From NCBI RefSeq assembly GCF_030689685.1, contig NZ_JAUYEY010000031.1:94245-158244 (forward strand): 64,000 nucleotides of DNA. The letters are read 5' to 3'. This DNA comes from Polaromonas sp. GTDB lineage: Bacteria; Pseudomonadota; Gammaproteobacteria; Burkholderiales; Burkholderiaceae_C. Below the pieces are notes generated by a model that had not been told where the DNA came from, ran no database searches, and worked only from the letters and a program-made list of their open reading frames with translations. Shown piece by piece: positions 28,426 through 38,205 of this stretch; the first letter of the stretch is position 1; each line of letters begins with the position of its first letter. The position numbers were made by a program, and so were the translations under genes.

Positions 28426-30852
28426 ATGCAATTTCCTGAATCCTGGCTGCGCGAATTCTGCAACCCGCCGTTGACCACGCAGCAGCTAGCCGACACCCTG
28501 ACCATGGCCGGCCTGGAGGTCGAAGTACTCAAGCCGGTGGCGCCGTCGTTCACCAAAATCGTCGTCGGCGAGATCAGGGAGGCTGTACAGCACCCCGACG
28601 CTGACCGCCTGCGCGTCTGCCAAGTGGATGTGGGGCAAGGTGCCCTGCTCAACATCGTTTGCGGCGCGCCGAATGCGCGTGTCGGCATCAAGGTGCCCTG
28701 CGCGCTGGTCGGCGCGGAGTTGCCGCCCGGCGAAGACGGCAAACCCTTTCTGATCAAGGTCGGCAAGCTGCGTGGTGTGGAGAGCCAGGGCATGTTGTGT
28801 TCGGCCCGTGAGCTCAAGTTGTCCGAAGACCACGCAGGCCTGCTGGAACTCGCCGCAGATGCACCGATCGGCCAGAACATTCGTGAGCACCTGCATCTCG
28901 ATGACACACTGTTCACGCTGAAACTCACGCCCAACCTGGCGCATTGCCTGAGCGTGTATGGCGTGGCCCGCGAAGTCGCCGCCCTGACAGGTGCGCCGCT
29001 GAAAGCCCCGACCTTCCCACCGGTAGCTGTGTCGGGTGCTGACAAACTTCCCGTCACCATCAGTGCGCCTGACCTCTGCGGCCGTTTTTCCGGCCGCATC
29101 GTACGCAAGGCCAACACCCAGGCGGCCACGCCCGCCTGGATGGTGGATCGTCTCGCGCGTTGCGGCCAGCGCAGCGTCACCGCGCTGGTGGATATTTCGA
29201 ACTATGTGATGTTTGAGCTGGGTCGCCCCTCGCATATTTTCGACCTCGACAAGATTCACGGCGGCCTTGATGTGCGCTGGGGCAAACCCGGCGAATCGCT
29301 CAAGCTGCTCAACGGCAACACCGTGACGGTTGACGAAAAAGTCGGCGTGATCGCCGATGACCATCAGGTCGAATCGCTGGCCGGCATCATGGGCGGCGAC
29401 GCCACGGCGGTGTCGGAGGCGACAGAAAACATTTATGTCGAGGCCGCCTTCTGGTGGCCCAAAGCGATTGCCGGGCGTTCACGCCGCTACAACTTCTCCA
29501 CCGATGCCGGCCACCGCTTCGAACGCGGTGTCGATCCCGACCAGACGGTTGAGCACATCGAACGCATCACGCAACTGATTTTCGATATTTGCGGCACACC
29601 GGACACTGTCTGCGGCCCCATCGACGATGTGCGTGTCAGCATGCCGGAAGCCGCTCCCGTCACGCTTCGGGTTGCACGCGCCGTCAAGGTCATCGGCATG
29701 CCCCTGACACAGGCGCAGTGCGCCGACGCGCTGCTGCGCCTCGGGTTGCCTGTGACGGAAGGCGAGGGCACGCTGACGGTGACGCCGCCGAGTTACCGCT
29801 TCGACCTGCAGATCGAGGAAGACCTGATCGAGGAAGTGGTGCGTCTGGTCGGCTACCAGCAACTGCCGGCGACACCGCCGCTGGCGCCCATCACCGCGCG
29901 TATACGCCCGGAAGCGCAGCGCAGTGCATTTGCTGTGCGCCGCGCGCTGGCGGGCCTAGGCTACCAGGAAACCATCAACTTCAGCTTTGTCGAGGAGCGC
30001 TGGGAGCGTGAACTCGCCGGCAACGCCAATCCCATCAAGCTGCTGAACCCGATCGCCAGCCAAATGAGCGTGATGCGTTCGTCCCTGGTTGGCTCGCTGC
30101 TGCAGGTGCTGAAATTCAACCTGGACCGCAAGGCCGGCCGTGTCAATGTGTTTGAGTTGGGGCGCGTGTTTTTGCGCGACCCGGCCAGCCTGAACACCGA
30201 CACCACGGTCGCGGGTTTTGACCAGCCGATGCGCGTGGCCGGCCTGGCTTACGGCCCACGTGAAGGATTGCAGTGGAGCCTGTCCGGCAAGGGCGTAGAT
30301 TTTTTCGACGTCAAGGGTGATGTGCAGGCCTTGTTGTCGCCGTTGCCGGCGGTGTTCATGCCGGCCAGCCATCCCGCCATGCATCCCGGACGTTGCGCCA
30401 GTGTGGCGGTCAACGGCCAGGCCATCGGTTTTGTCGGCGAGCTGCACCCGCAGTGGCGCCAGGGCTATGAGCTGGCGCAGGCGCCGATTATTTTTGAACT
30501 CGACCTGGACGCCCTGTTGCAGCGGCCTGTGCCCGTGTTCCAGCCGGTCAGCAAGCTGCAGCCGGTCGAGCGTGACATCGCCGTGATTGTGTCCGAAGGG
30601 GTGACACACGCTGCCCTGATGGCGGGCATCCATGGCGCCGACACCCAGGGTTTGCTGAAGTCTGCCACCCTGTTTGATGTCTACAAACCGCAACAAGGCA
30701 ATACCGCCATGCAACTCGGCGAAAAAAGCCTGGCGGTACGCTTGGTCCTCGGCAGCGACGACGCTACACTGACCGACGAACAAATCGAAGCTGTCACTCA
30801 GGCGGTGCTGGCCAGTCTCCAGGTTCGGTTGCAGGCGCGCTTGCGTGCCTGA
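28426..30852 (+). CDS. pheT: Phenylalanyl-tRNA synthetase beta subunit
   Basis: An 808-residue protein with the usual domains: N-terminal tRNA-binding (EMAP-like) domain near residues 40-155 ([20 protein letters not shown]), B3/B4 editing domain near 215-390 ([26 protein letters not shown]), B5 domain near 410-480, the catalytic-like core near 495-700, and a C-terminal FDX-ACB anticodon-binding domain from about 715 ([15 protein letters not shown]). The length is normal. An ihfA gene follows 38 bp later, as in most proteobacteria. Confidence 0.97.
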   Translation: MQFPESWLREFCNPPLTTQQLADTLTMAGLEVEVLKPVAPSFTKIVVGEIREAVQHPDADRLRVCQVDVGQGALLNIVCGAPNARVGIKVPCALVGAELPPGEDGKPFLIKVGKLRGVESQGMLCSARELKLSEDHAGLLELAADAPIGQNIREHLHLDDTLFTLKLTPNLAHCLSVYGVAREVAALTGAPLKAPTFPPVAVSGADKLPVTISAPDLCGRFSGRIVRKANTQAATPAWMVDRLARCGQRSVTALVDISNYVMFELGRPSHIFDLDKIHGGLDVRWGKPGESLKLLNGNTVTVDEKVGVIADDHQVESLAGIMGGDATAVSEATENIYVEAAFWWPKAIAGRSRRYNFSTDAGHRFERGVDPDQTVEHIERITQLIFDICGTPDTVCGPIDDVRVSMPEAAPVTLRVARAVKVIGMPLTQAQCADALLRLGLPVTEGEGTLTVTPPSYRFDLQIEEDLIEEVVRLVGYQQLPATPPLAPITARIRPEAQRSAFAVRRALAGLGYQETINFSFVEERWERELAGNANPIKLLNPIASQMSVMRSSLVGSLLQVLKFNLDRKAGRVNVFELGRVFLRDPASLNTDTTVAGFDQPMRVAGLAYGPREGLQWSLSGKGVDFFDVKGDVQALLSPLPAVFMPASHPAMHPGRCASVAVNGQAIGFVGELHPQWRQGYELAQAPIIFELDLDALLQRPVPVFQPVSKLQPVERDIAVIVSEGVTHAALMAGIHGADTQGLLKSATLFDVYKPQQGNTAMQLGEKSLAVRLVLGSDDATLTDEQIEAVTQAVLASLQVRLQARLRA

Positions 30853-30890
30853 GGTTTCCAACAACAACAGTTATCAGCGAGGAGTGCAGC

Positions 30891-31244
30891 GTGGAATTTT
30901 CCGTTGAAAGTCTTGAAAGCCCCGCGCTCACCAAAGCCCATCTGGCCGAATTGTTGTTTGAACAGATCGGACTGAACAAGCGCGAATCCAAGGACATGAT
31001 CGACGCTTTTTTTGACCTGATTTCCGACAGCCTGGTCGAAGGCAATGACGTGAAAATTTCAGGCTTTGGCAATTTCCAGATTCGCACCAAAGCCCCGCGT
31101 CCGGGGCGCAATCCCCGCACCGGAGAGTCGATCCCCATTCAGGCGCGCCGCGTGGTGACTTTTCATGCCAGCCACAAGCTCAAAGAACACATCCAGGGTC
31201 AAACGGCCGGTGCCGTCGACCCGCTGCTTGTTCCGGGCAAATAG
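30891..31244 (+). CDS. ihfA: Integration host factor alpha subunit
   Basis: A 117-residue HU/IHF-family DNA-bending protein. It starts at GTG 30891 with GAGGAG six bases upstream. The family signature [22 protein letters not shown] lies near residues 54-75, with the intercalating proline in [26 protein letters not shown] is typical of IHF-alpha and distinguishes it from HU. It has an N-terminal and a C-terminal extension of about ten residues each compared with E. coli IhfA (99 residues), which is common in Burkholderiales. Confidence 0.95.
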   Translation: MEFSVESLESPALTKAHLAELLFEQIGLNKRESKDMIDAFFDLISDSLVEGNDVKISGFGNFQIRTKAPRPGRNPRTGESIPIQARRVVTFHASHKLKEHIQGQTAGAVDPLLVPGK

Positions 31245-31414
31245 TTGCCAGAAGTCCGTTGGTGGCCACCCCTTGGCCCGGTTAGGGTTTGGATGTCGGT
31301 ATGAACCCGGCATGGGACCTAAACAACACATCTGAAATATCTCTTTGTAACTATTTGCGCTAAGTTTGGACTTAGAGTAGATTTGTAGATTTACCGCTTA
31401 GCGCATTGATTTAA

Positions 31415-31906
31415 TTGGAGAAAACTCTCCCCCCCATTCCCGCCAAACGTTACTTCACCATCGGTGAAGTCAGCGATTTGTGTGGTGTCAAACCTCATGT
31501 GCTCCGTTATTGGGAGCAAGAGTTCACGCAGCTACGCCCGATGAAAAGGCGCGGCAACCGTCGCTACTACCAGCACCATGAAGTGCTGATGATTCGCAGA
31601 ATCCGGGATCTGCTCTACGACCAGGGTTTCACCATCAGTGGCGCGCGCAACAAGCTGCAGGAAATCGTTCAAATCGAACGCGACAAGCGCCGCAATGGTG
31701 AAGTGATGCTCGAAGGTGTCGATGTGATGGAAGGAGGCGACTCCATCCTGGATGACTTCGGCGACTCGGCGGATTTCGAAGACAGTGCGATGGACAGCGT
31801 CCTGGACATCGCCCATTTGCCCGACAGCAGTGCCGCGCTGCAGCGGCTGCAACTGGTACGCCGCGAATTGTTTGAAATTCGGGATCTGCTCAGCGCCACC
31901 TCCTGA
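31415..31906 (+). CDS. MerR-family transcriptional regulator
   Basis: A 163-residue regulator always found next to ihfA in this group. The HTH (residues 12-45, YFTIGEVSDLCGVKPHVLRYWE) and the MerR wing (QEFTQLRPMKRRGNRRYY) are clear. It lacks cysteine metal ligands, and the C-terminal part is acidic (GGDSILDDFGDSADFEDS). The start is TTG 31415 with a weak ribosome site; no ATG lies before the HTH. The target is unknown. The 170-bp gap upstream holds no gene that I can support. Confidence 0.9.
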   Translation: MEKTLPPIPAKRYFTIGEVSDLCGVKPHVLRYWEQEFTQLRPMKRRGNRRYYQHHEVLMIRRIRDLLYDQGFTISGARNKLQEIVQIERDKRRNGEVMLEGVDVMEGGDSILDDFGDSADFEDSAMDSVLDIAHLPDSSAALQRLQLVRRELFEIRDLLSATS

Positions 31907-31926
31907 AGTGGCCAGGGGAAGCGCGT

Positions 31927-31932
31927 TATAAT
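31927..31932 (+). promoter_or_regulatory. -10 element of the tRNA-Pro promoter
   Basis: A perfect TATAAT, 13 bp before the first base of the tRNA. No convincing -35 element is seen. It lies right after the MerR stop, so the tRNA has its own promoter. Confidence 0.6.
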
Positions 31933-31945
31933 TTCAGGCTTGAGA

Positions 31946-32022
31946 CGGTGTGTGGCGCAGCCTGGTAGCGCACTTGCATGGGGTGCAAGGGGTCGAAGGT
32001 TCGAATCCTTTCACACCGACCA
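31946..32022 (+). tRNA. tRNA-Pro (anticodon GGG)
   Basis: A 77-nt cloverleaf with encoded CCA. Acceptor arms CGGTGTG/CACACCG, D-arm GCGC...GCGC, anticodon stem CTTGC/GCAAG with loop ATGGGGT, so the anticodon is GGG and reads CCC/CCU. The T loop is TTCGAAT with stem GAAGG/CCTTT. The position after merR in the pheST-ihfA cluster is normal for the family. Confidence 0.97.
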
Positions 32023-32045
32023 GATACACCAGTGAAAAACTGGCC

Positions 32046-32075
32046 AAAAAAGCCCGCTTGAAGCGGGCTTTTTTG
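32046..32075 (+). terminator. Intrinsic terminator after tRNA-Pro
   Basis: Stem AAGCCCGCTT / AAGCGGGCTT flanked by A and T runs. It can also end the convergent rdgC transcript. Confidence 0.85.
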
Positions 32076-32087
32076 TGCCCGAACTGT

Positions 32088-33071
32088 TTATGCGAGAGCC
32101 AGCTCGGGCGTGGGCTTGGCGATTTCTGCCCCGGATGCAGAGGCCTCGCGGTCGAGCTCTCCGCCCAGGGCTTCCAGCAGGTCCGGAATCAGCGCTGCCA
32201 GTTCGCCAGTCAGGATGGCGGCATCGGCGTCGAAACCATCGTCGTCCTTGCCTTTGTCCTGCACGCCATCAAGCACCACATCGAGTAGCTTGAGTTTTTT
32301 CACCTGCGCCGTATCGGTAAGGACAAACGACACCCGGTCGTGCCAGGTCATCGCCAGCTGTGTGGGCACCTTGCCGGCCGCAATATGTTCGGCCACCTCG
32401 TCAATCTCCAGCGTGTGGCGTGAATAACGAACCGTCGACTTCTGGTCATCGGGCATCTTGAGTTCACAGTCGCGGTCAATCGTGAAGCCCACAGGTGCTT
32501 CGCGGCTGGCCAGCCAGTGCGCCATGGCGGTGGCGGCTGCCAAAGTGGTCTGCACTGGCCTGGCCATCAGGCCGGCGCTGGAACCCGGTATCTCGCCGAG
32601 GATTTCCACCCACTGACTCACCACCTTGTCGGCGCCCGTCAGACTGCCGGAATCAACGACCAGAAACTTGCGGACCGGATCGATCCACAGAGTGGTGGTG
32701 GATCGTTTGGTGAAGGCCCGTGGCAACAGGCTTTGAATGGCCTCTTCCTTGAATTCCTTCTTGACCTTTTTACCAACCCGCTCATGACCGGTTTCCTGTT
32801 TGTACTGCTCAATACGCTGCTCGACCGCATCCTTGATCGCCGAGGCGGGCACGGGCCGGCGTTCGGTACAGAGCCGCAAAATAAGCTGGCCGCCCACTTT
32901 TTCAGCCAGCACGGTGCTTTTGTTGCCGCGCGGTGGCACCCAGCCGCTGGACTCTGGCTGGGTCGCGCCGCAGGGCAGGAAGCGGCTGGCCTGCAAGGCT
33001 TCTTCCAGGGCGTCCAGTGGGGGCAAGGTGAAGTCGTCGGCAATGCGAAAAAACGAAGCGGCTTTGAACAT
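32088..33071 (-). CDS. rdgC: Recombination-associated protein RdgC
   Basis: A 327-residue protein of the RdgC family, which forms ring-shaped dimers on double-stranded DNA and limits RecA activity. The N-terminal MFKAASFFRIADDFTLP and FLPCGATQPESSGWVPPRG are typical, as are DPVRKFLVVDSGS (near 158) and IDRDCELKMP near 225. The start at ATG 33071 has GGAG seven bases upstream. A short acidic/Ala-rich C-terminal tail extends slightly beyond the E. coli protein (303 residues). It is a single gene. Confidence 0.94.
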   Translation of the reverse strand: MFKAASFFRIADDFTLPPLDALEEALQASRFLPCGATQPESSGWVPPRGNKSTVLAEKVGGQLILRLCTERRPVPASAIKDAVEQRIEQYKQETGHERVGKKVKKEFKEEAIQSLLPRAFTKRSTTTLWIDPVRKFLVVDSGSLTGADKVVSQWVEILGEIPGSSAGLMARPVQTTLAAATAMAHWLASREAPVGFTIDRDCELKMPDDQKSTVRYSRHTLEIDEVAEHIAAGKVPTQLAMTWHDRVSFVLTDTAQVKKLKLLDVVLDGVQDKGKDDDGFDADAAILTGELAALIPDLLEALGGELDREASASGAEIAKPTPELALA

Positions 33072-33223
33072 GAAACTCCGGGGTAGATGAGGTGGGAGGA
33101 AGTCAGACGGGCTGTGCCGGCAAGACCAACCGTCACAAGGGGGACGCGGAGGGCCAGCCAGCCTGGAAATTTTAAGTGCGGCCCCACCAGCGTGGCGCAC
33201 TTGTTGAGATATGGGCCGGCGGC

Positions 33224-33769
33224 TTATGCAATATCGATGGTGTGAATGCCATAACTGCCCTGGCGACGATCAGCAAAGTAGCGCTCCAGCGTTTCCTTGA
33301 CGGTTCTGAAGGCCAGTTCGTCCCAGGGGATTTCGGCCTCGGTGAAAAGTCTGGCCTCAATCGTTTCATGGCCTGGCTTGAACTGGTCGCTGAGCAGGCG
33401 GGCGCGGTAAAACAGATGCACCTGGCCCACACGTTCAACGTTCAGCACGCTGAAAAGCGCTTCCATTTCAAACTGGGCGCCGGCTTCTTCGTCGGTCTCG
33501 CGCGCAGCGCCCTGCGAAGTGGTTTCGTTGAGCTCCATGAAGCCTGCCGGCAGCGTCCATTTGCCCCAGCGCGGCTCGATGTTGCGCTTGCAAAGCAACA
33601 CGCGATCTTCCCAGTGCGGCACGGTGCCGACGACGTTGAGCGGGTTTTCGTAGTGAATGGTGCCGCAGGCCGGGCAGACCGCACGCTGCTTGACGTCCCC
33701 GTCGTCGGGTACCCGGTAGACCACGGCGCTACCGCAGTTTTTGCAATGTTTGATCGGGCTGCGGTACAT
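33224..33769 (-). CDS. NUDIX hydrolase with N-terminal zinc ribbon
   Basis: A 181-residue protein. Residues 9-36 hold a zinc ribbon CKNCG...CPACG. The Nudix box GFMELNETTSQGAARETDEEAG (near residues 76-98) has the required G-x5-E-x7-REUXEE pattern. The layout resembles NudC-like or ADP-ribose pyrophosphatase-type enzymes without the large NudC N-terminal domain. The substrate is unassigned. The gap to rdgC (152 bp) shows no other gene. Confidence 0.9.
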   Translation of the reverse strand: MYRSPIKHCKNCGSAVVYRVPDDGDVKQRAVCPACGTIHYENPLNVVGTVPHWEDRVLLCKRNIEPRWGKWTLPAGFMELNETTSQGAARETDEEAGAQFEMEALFSVLNVERVGQVHLFYRARLLSDQFKPGHETIEARLFTEAEIPWDELAFRTVKETLERYFADRRQGSYGIHTIDIA

Positions 33770-33791
33770 GCGGACAAGTGTAGATTGAAAG

Positions 33792-33819
33792 TAAAAAGGG
33801 CTCCGTGAGGAGCCCCTTG
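33792..33819 (-). terminator. Terminator of the 3-hydroxybenzoate operon
   Basis: Read on the minus strand: stem GGGCTCC / GGAGCCC (33798-33804, 33809-33815) with a four-base loop and a T5 tract, starting 17 bp after the dctP stop. Confidence 0.85.
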
Positions 33820-33835
33820 ATCTACTGCTTCAGGC

Positions 33836-34888
33836 TCAAGTTTTGGTGGTTTTGGTGTGCTTTTCGATCAGGCTGCGTGCGGTGTCGAGCAGCTTTTTGC
33901 CGTCGAAGCCTTTCTTGTTCATGTCTTCCACCCACTCAACCTCCACCGTGCGGGACTTGCGGCGGAATTCCTGGGCCTCAACCGGATTGACCGTATAGAT
34001 CGAGTTGCCGCGGTCGCTCGCGCTCTTGCGGCCTATGCCGTCGTTGCCCTGCTGCGTTTTTCCCAGCCAGGCGGATGTTGCCATGCCGGAGTTGTTGTCA
34101 ATGACTTTCTTTAAATCCGGGGCCAGCGAGTTGTACTTGGCCTTGTTCATCGCCATCACAAAAGTGGTGGTGTACAAGCTGCCGCCGGCAGGATCAAACT
34201 CCGCATGGAATTTGGTCAGTTCGTTGACTTTCACCGCTGGCACCACCTCCCACGGAATAACGCAGCCTTCGATGGTGCCTTTGCTCAACGCATCCGGAAT
34301 GCTGGGTAGGGGCATACCGACGGGGATAGCGCCGAGTATGCCCATCAGCTTGGTGACTTGGCGGGTGGGGGCACGGATTTTCAGGCCGCGCATGTCGGCA
34401 ATGGACTTCACCGGTTTGGCAACGGTGTGAATCACGCCGGGGCCGTGGACCTGCAATGCGATGACCTGCGTGTCCTTGAACTCGTCGGGTGCCACGGTTT
34501 GCACATATTCCCAGTAGGCTTTGGAGGTCGCCTCAGCGTTGGACATCATGAAGGGTAGCTCAAACACCTCTATGCGCGGAAAGCGGCCGGCGGTGTTGCC
34601 CGGCAGTGTCCACACCACATCGACCACGCCGTCTTTGGCCTGGTCATACAGTTGCACCGGTGTGCCGCCGAGCTGCATGGCCGGATAGGCTTCGAACTTG
34701 ATGCGGCCCCCCGATTCTTTTTCGACCTTGTCCATCCAGGGCTTGTGCATGGTCAGCCAGACGTTGGACGCCGGTGACATGAAGGTGTGGAACTTCAGGG
34801 TCACCGCCTGCTGGGCCAGGCCCGACAGGGCGGGTGCGCCCAGGGCAGCGGCGGCGCCGGTTTTAAGAAGAGTGCGTCGTTGAATCAT
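33836..34888 (-). CDS. TRAP transporter substrate-binding protein DctP, orphan
   Basis: A 350-residue periplasmic receptor. The signal peptide has a twin-arginine motif (QRRTLLKTGAAAALGAPALSG). The mature protein begins VTLKFHTFMSPASNVWLTM, typical of DctP. The substrate-clamping Arg lies near KIRAPTRQVTKLMG (residue 172). No dctQ or dctM is next to it. It is the last gene of the 3-hydroxybenzoate/gentisate operon, so an aromatic acid is a plausible ligand (inference). The gene reads through a MALLGA-like variable loop; no defects are seen. Confidence 0.9.
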   Translation of the reverse strand: MIQRRTLLKTGAAAALGAPALSGLAQQAVTLKFHTFMSPASNVWLTMHKPWMDKVEKESGGRIKFEAYPAMQLGGTPVQLYDQAKDGVVDVVWTLPGNTAGRFPRIEVFELPFMMSNAEATSKAYWEYVQTVAPDEFKDTQVIALQVHGPGVIHTVAKPVKSIADMRGLKIRAPTRQVTKLMGILGAIPVGMPLPSIPDALSKGTIEGCVIPWEVVPAVKVNELTKFHAEFDPAGGSLYTTTFVMAMNKAKYNSLAPDLKKVIDNNSGMATSAWLGKTQQGNDGIGRKSASDRGNSIYTVNPVEAQEFRRKSRTVEVEWVEDMNKKGFDGKKLLDTARSLIEKHTKTTKT

Positions 34889-35024
34889 GTGTAGTCTCCG
34901 GTAGGGGTGCGTAGAAATTAATTCAAGAAGGCCCGCTTGGGAACCCGTGCTTGCCCTGATGAAGAGGTGTCAGGCGAAAACTTTACAAGGTACGGCGGCG
35001 CGCAGGGTGCGATCCGGCGGCACT

Positions 35025-35720
35025 TCATGCCACTTTGACTGTCAAGCTGCCCAGCCCCCGCACTTCACCGACCATGGTGTCGCCCGAGACAACAGCGGCC
35101 ACGCCCTCGGGCGTGCCGGTGTAAATCAGGTCGCCAGGCTGCAGCTCCCAAGCTGCGGACAGGTGCTCGATGGTTTCCGCGAGGTTCCAGATCAGCTTGC
35201 TGACGGTGCTGCGCTGGCGATCTTTTCCGTTGACCTGCAGGTAGATCTCGGCGTTGGCCACATCACCGGCCTTGTCAGCCGGCGTGATCGGGCCGATGGG
35301 GGCGGAGTGGTCGTAGGCCTTGCCAATGCACCAGGGGCGTCCCTGTTTTTTCATCTCGCCCTGCAGGTCTCGGCGGGTCATGTCCAGGCCGACGGCATAC
35401 CCAAAGATGTGCTTGAGCGCATCAGCGGCCTTGATGTTCTTGCCGCCGGTGCCAATGGCGGCGACCAGTTCGATTTCGTGGTGCAGGTTGCTGGTCAGCG
35501 AAGGGTAGGGGATGACGCCGGTCTGGCCGGCTTCGACCACCACCACTGCATCCGCCGGTTTGAGAAAGAAAAACGGCGGCTCGCGGCCGGTGAATCCCAT
35601 CTCCTTGGCGTGTTCCTCGTAGTTGCGGCCGACGCAGTAAACGCGGTGCACCGGGAAACGGTCCAGCGTGCCGACCACGGGGACCGAGACCAGCGCCGGC
35701 GGGGTAAATACAAAGCTCAT
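35025..35720 (-). CDS. nagK: Fumarylpyruvate hydrolase (FAH family)
   Basis: A 231-residue enzyme of the fumarylacetoacetate hydrolase family. The N-terminal VYCVGRNYEEHAKEMG is near residue 27, metal ligands are in HHEIELVAAIG (Glu-x-Glu near 80) and GYAVGLDMTRRDLQ (Asp near 110), and IWNLAETIEHLS and DLIYTGTPEGVA follow. In the gentisate pathway it hydrolyses fumarylpyruvate to fumarate and pyruvate. Its start overlaps the gentisate dioxygenase stop (ATGA at 35717-35720), which supports this role over other FAH activities. Confidence 0.88.
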   Translation of the reverse strand: MSFVFTPPALVSVPVVGTLDRFPVHRVYCVGRNYEEHAKEMGFTGREPPFFFLKPADAVVVVEAGQTGVIPYPSLTSNLHHEIELVAAIGTGGKNIKAADALKHIFGYAVGLDMTRRDLQGEMKKQGRPWCIGKAYDHSAPIGPITPADKAGDVANAEIYLQVNGKDRQRSTVSKLIWNLAETIEHLSAAWELQPGDLIYTGTPEGVAAVVSGDTMVGEVRGLGSLTVKVA

Positions 35721-36784
35721 GACAACCTCTCTTCTCTGTGGATGCCCAGTGCCTGATGCACCGGACGGTCTGAAAAACTGAATAACACGCAGCCCTGCGC
35801 CGAATGCAGGCTGGCCGTGTGCCAGGATGGAATCACAAAATGGTCGCGCGGGCCGAACTCGAACACCTGCTGCCCGGCGCCGTGCGAGATGCTCACGCTG
35901 CCGTGCCCCTCCACCACACTGAAAACGGCGCCATCGGTCTGGCGCCAGGGCTTGCCGTCAAAACCGGCCGGCAGGCGCTGCATGAAGGTGGCCATGGTCG
36001 GCATCGGCGAGCCGCCGGTGGCCGGGTTCACGTAGCGCAGCTTGACGCCCTCCCAGTCGTCCACCGGCGCCTGGCGCTCCAGCGTATACAGCGCCTCGCA
36101 CGTGCGCTCGTAGGGGTAGCGAAAGATAGGCGAGGTCTGTCCGAAGGGCGCGTCGTAACGCACCGGCAGCATGTTGGCGCCGTAGCGCTGGTAGCTGGTG
36201 CCTTCGGCTTTGGTCACCGGCTGAGAGCGCTCGCTGTGGTTTTCCGCGAAGCCGGCGTCGAAAAACCGCAGCATGGGAATGTCCAGGCCGTCCAGCCAGA
36301 CCACCGGCTCACCGTCGGTTTGCGTTCCTTCATGACCATGGTCGTGCCAGGTCCAGCTTGGGGTGATGATGAAGTCGCCCGGTGTCATGGTGGTGCGCTC
36401 ACCATCGACTGCGGTGTAAGCCCCTTGTCCCTCGACCACAAAACGCAGGGCGCTCTGGGTGTGGCGGTGGCTGGGAGCCACTTCGCCGGGAAGAATCACT
36501 TGCAGGCCGGCATACAGTGACTGGGTGATCGCCGATTGCCCCTGCAGAGCCGGGTTTTCCAGAATCAGCACACGGCGCACGGCTTCTTCGGCGGTGATCA
36601 GTTGGCCGGACTCCATCAGGTAAGGGCGCACTTGGTCATAGGCCCAGAACGCCGGCACACACGGTGTGGTCGGCTGCTGTGGCACCAGCGCATGCAGCAC
36701 CTCCCACAATGGGGTCATGTGCTGCGCGCGGATGGCGTCATAAAAGGCCTTGCGCGTCCTGCCGGGAGGTGGGGTCATGTCCAT
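35717..36784 (-). CDS. gdoA: Gentisate 1,2-dioxygenase
   Basis: A 355-residue bicupin Fe(II) ring-cleavage enzyme that opens gentisate to maleylpyruvate. The N-terminal cupin carries the iron-binding histidines in PGEVAPSHRHTQSALRFVVEG (near residue 107) and FIITPSWTWHDHGHEG (near 145). The C-terminal cupin is near 265-340 (VFSVVEGHGS, FVIPSWHTASLH). The start at ATG 36784 has GGAG six bases upstream; a second ATG is two codons later. It lies between the FAD oxidoreductase and fumarylpyruvate hydrolase genes. Equivalent genes are called nagI in naphthalene degraders. Confidence 0.93.
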   Translation of the reverse strand: MDMTPPPGRTRKAFYDAIRAQHMTPLWEVLHALVPQQPTTPCVPAFWAYDQVRPYLMESGQLITAEEAVRRVLILENPALQGQSAITQSLYAGLQVILPGEVAPSHRHTQSALRFVVEGQGAYTAVDGERTTMTPGDFIITPSWTWHDHGHEGTQTDGEPVVWLDGLDIPMLRFFDAGFAENHSERSQPVTKAEGTSYQRYGANMLPVRYDAPFGQTSPIFRYPYERTCEALYTLERQAPVDDWEGVKLRYVNPATGGSPMPTMATFMQRLPAGFDGKPWRQTDGAVFSVVEGHGSVSISHGAGQQVFEFGPRDHFVIPSWHTASLHSAQGCVLFSFSDRPVHQALGIHREERLS

Positions 36785-36800
36785 CGGGCACTCCGTCGGT

Positions 36801-38159
36801 TCATCGGTCGAGGAAAACGCCGTCCTGCGACAGCTGCTGCTGCAGGACGGCAACATTGATGTCGCGGAAGGTTTGGCCGCTTTCGAGCAGCGCCGCAGCC
36901 GTACCGGCGGCCTGGCCCATCACAAAGCAGCCGCCACTGGCGCGTGCTGCCGACTGACCTTCGTGGGTCATGGAAGCACAGCGCCCGGCGACCAGCAGGT
37001 TGGGCGTTGCGCTGTTGGTGAGCATGCGCCACGGCAGGTCGTTGTAGGCGCGTTGGTCGTCGCGCGGGAAGCCCCAGCTGATGGCGCCGTCGACATGCAT
37101 TTCCATGGGCCAGGCATTGATGCCGATCACGTCGTCAAAACGCGCCGACGACAGGATATCCTCGCCGGAGAGCGCGTAGTCGCCGCAGATGCGCCGCGTT
37201 TCGCGGATGCCGACCTGGGCGGCGATATCAACAATGGCCGACTGCTCAAAGCCGGGCACTTCGTTCTTCAGAAAACGGAAGTACTCGGTGATCTGCCGGC
37301 GGCCTTCAAGCTCGCCCTCGCTGAGCTGGCGCGCGTCGGTGGCGTCCATGGCCATGCCAGCGGCGTTGCGGATCTGCGTGACATTGGCACGCCATTCGGT
37401 GGGATTTTTGTTGGGGCGCAGGATCGCACCCTGGCGCGGAAATTGATAACGGCCGGGCGCGCGCAACTGGCTTTCGTTCATGAGCTTGTTGATGGCGCTG
37501 AACTCACCCACTGCAGCCAGCGCGCGCGCTGCGTCAACCTGGCCGACGCGAAACATGGTGGTCGGAAACAAGGCGCTGCCCTGGCCGTCGCCCAGCTCAA
37601 AAGGCACGCCGGCAAAATGTGCCACGTCGGCGTCACCCGAGCAGTCGATAAAGCGCTGGGCACGAAGCGCCTGGCGGCCGGACTTGGTCTCCACCACCAA
37701 CGCTGCGATGACCGGACCGTCCATCACCACGGCCGCAGCCCAGGCATGGAACAGCAGTTGAACGCCGGCCGACAGCAGCACCTGGTCGGCGGCGCATTTG
37801 TAGGCCGAGACATCGTAGGAGCGCACGCGGATGCGGCCCTGCATGCCGTCTTGCGGCTGGTTCAGTCCACCCAGGACATCAATACGTTCAAGCAGGTCGT
37901 CCACCACACCATGCACGACCTGCTTCATCTCGCCGTTCTTGCGACCATACAGGCCCGCGAAGTTGCTGACGCCGCCGGCCGTGCCCATGCCGCCCAAAAA
38001 ACCATACCGCTCCACCAGCAAGGTGCGCGCACCGTGCCTGGCGGCACTGACACTGGCCGCCAGTCCGGCGGGCCCGCCGCCAATCACGACGACATCGAAC
38101 TCGCCGTAAACAGGCAGCGTGCGTGCGGGTTCGTTAACGGTTGTGCAGCTGGGTCCCAT
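36801..38159 (-). CDS. FAD-dependent oxidoreductase of unknown substrate
   Basis: A 452-residue flavoprotein. The dinucleotide-binding motif is VVVIGGGPAGLAASVSAARHG (residues 24-44). ALLVERYGFLGGMGTAGGVSN-like sequence after it and FIDCSGDADVAHFAG near 190 identify the FAD_oxidored group (PF12831), whose members often have no assigned reaction. The C-terminal AGRCASMTHEGQSAARASGGCFVMGQAAGTAAALL is typical. It is in the 3-hydroxybenzoate/gentisate operon, 16 bp before the dioxygenase. It is not an isomerase and not a second ring hydroxylase of the usual type; its step is unknown. Confidence 0.88.
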   Translation of the reverse strand: MGPSCTTVNEPARTLPVYGEFDVVVIGGGPAGLAASVSAARHGARTLLVERYGFLGGMGTAGGVSNFAGLYGRKNGEMKQVVHGVVDDLLERIDVLGGLNQPQDGMQGRIRVRSYDVSAYKCAADQVLLSAGVQLLFHAWAAAVVMDGPVIAALVVETKSGRQALRAQRFIDCSGDADVAHFAGVPFELGDGQGSALFPTTMFRVGQVDAARALAAVGEFSAINKLMNESQLRAPGRYQFPRQGAILRPNKNPTEWRANVTQIRNAAGMAMDATDARQLSEGELEGRRQITEYFRFLKNEVPGFEQSAIVDIAAQVGIRETRRICGDYALSGEDILSSARFDDVIGINAWPMEMHVDGAISWGFPRDDQRAYNDLPWRMLTNSATPNLLVAGRCASMTHEGQSAARASGGCFVMGQAAGTAAALLESGQTFRDINVAVLQQQLSQDGVFLDR

Positions 38160-38179
38160 GGGTAGGTCAGTCAGATGCG

Positions 38180-38200
38180 GCAGTGAGCGAACGTGGGGGC
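38180..38200 (-). repeat. GC-rich REP-like fragment
   Basis: Read on the minus strand, GCCCCCACGTTCGCTCACTG, identical to part of copy C at 9920-9939. It fills the gap between the Bug and FAD genes. Confidence 0.7.
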
Positions 38201-38205
38201 ATTAG

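Noticed and set aside
36750..38165. A 471-codon plus-strand frame across the FAD oxidoreductase
   Set aside because: Antisense shadow; the flavoprotein on the minus strand has a clear GxGxxG motif and operon context.
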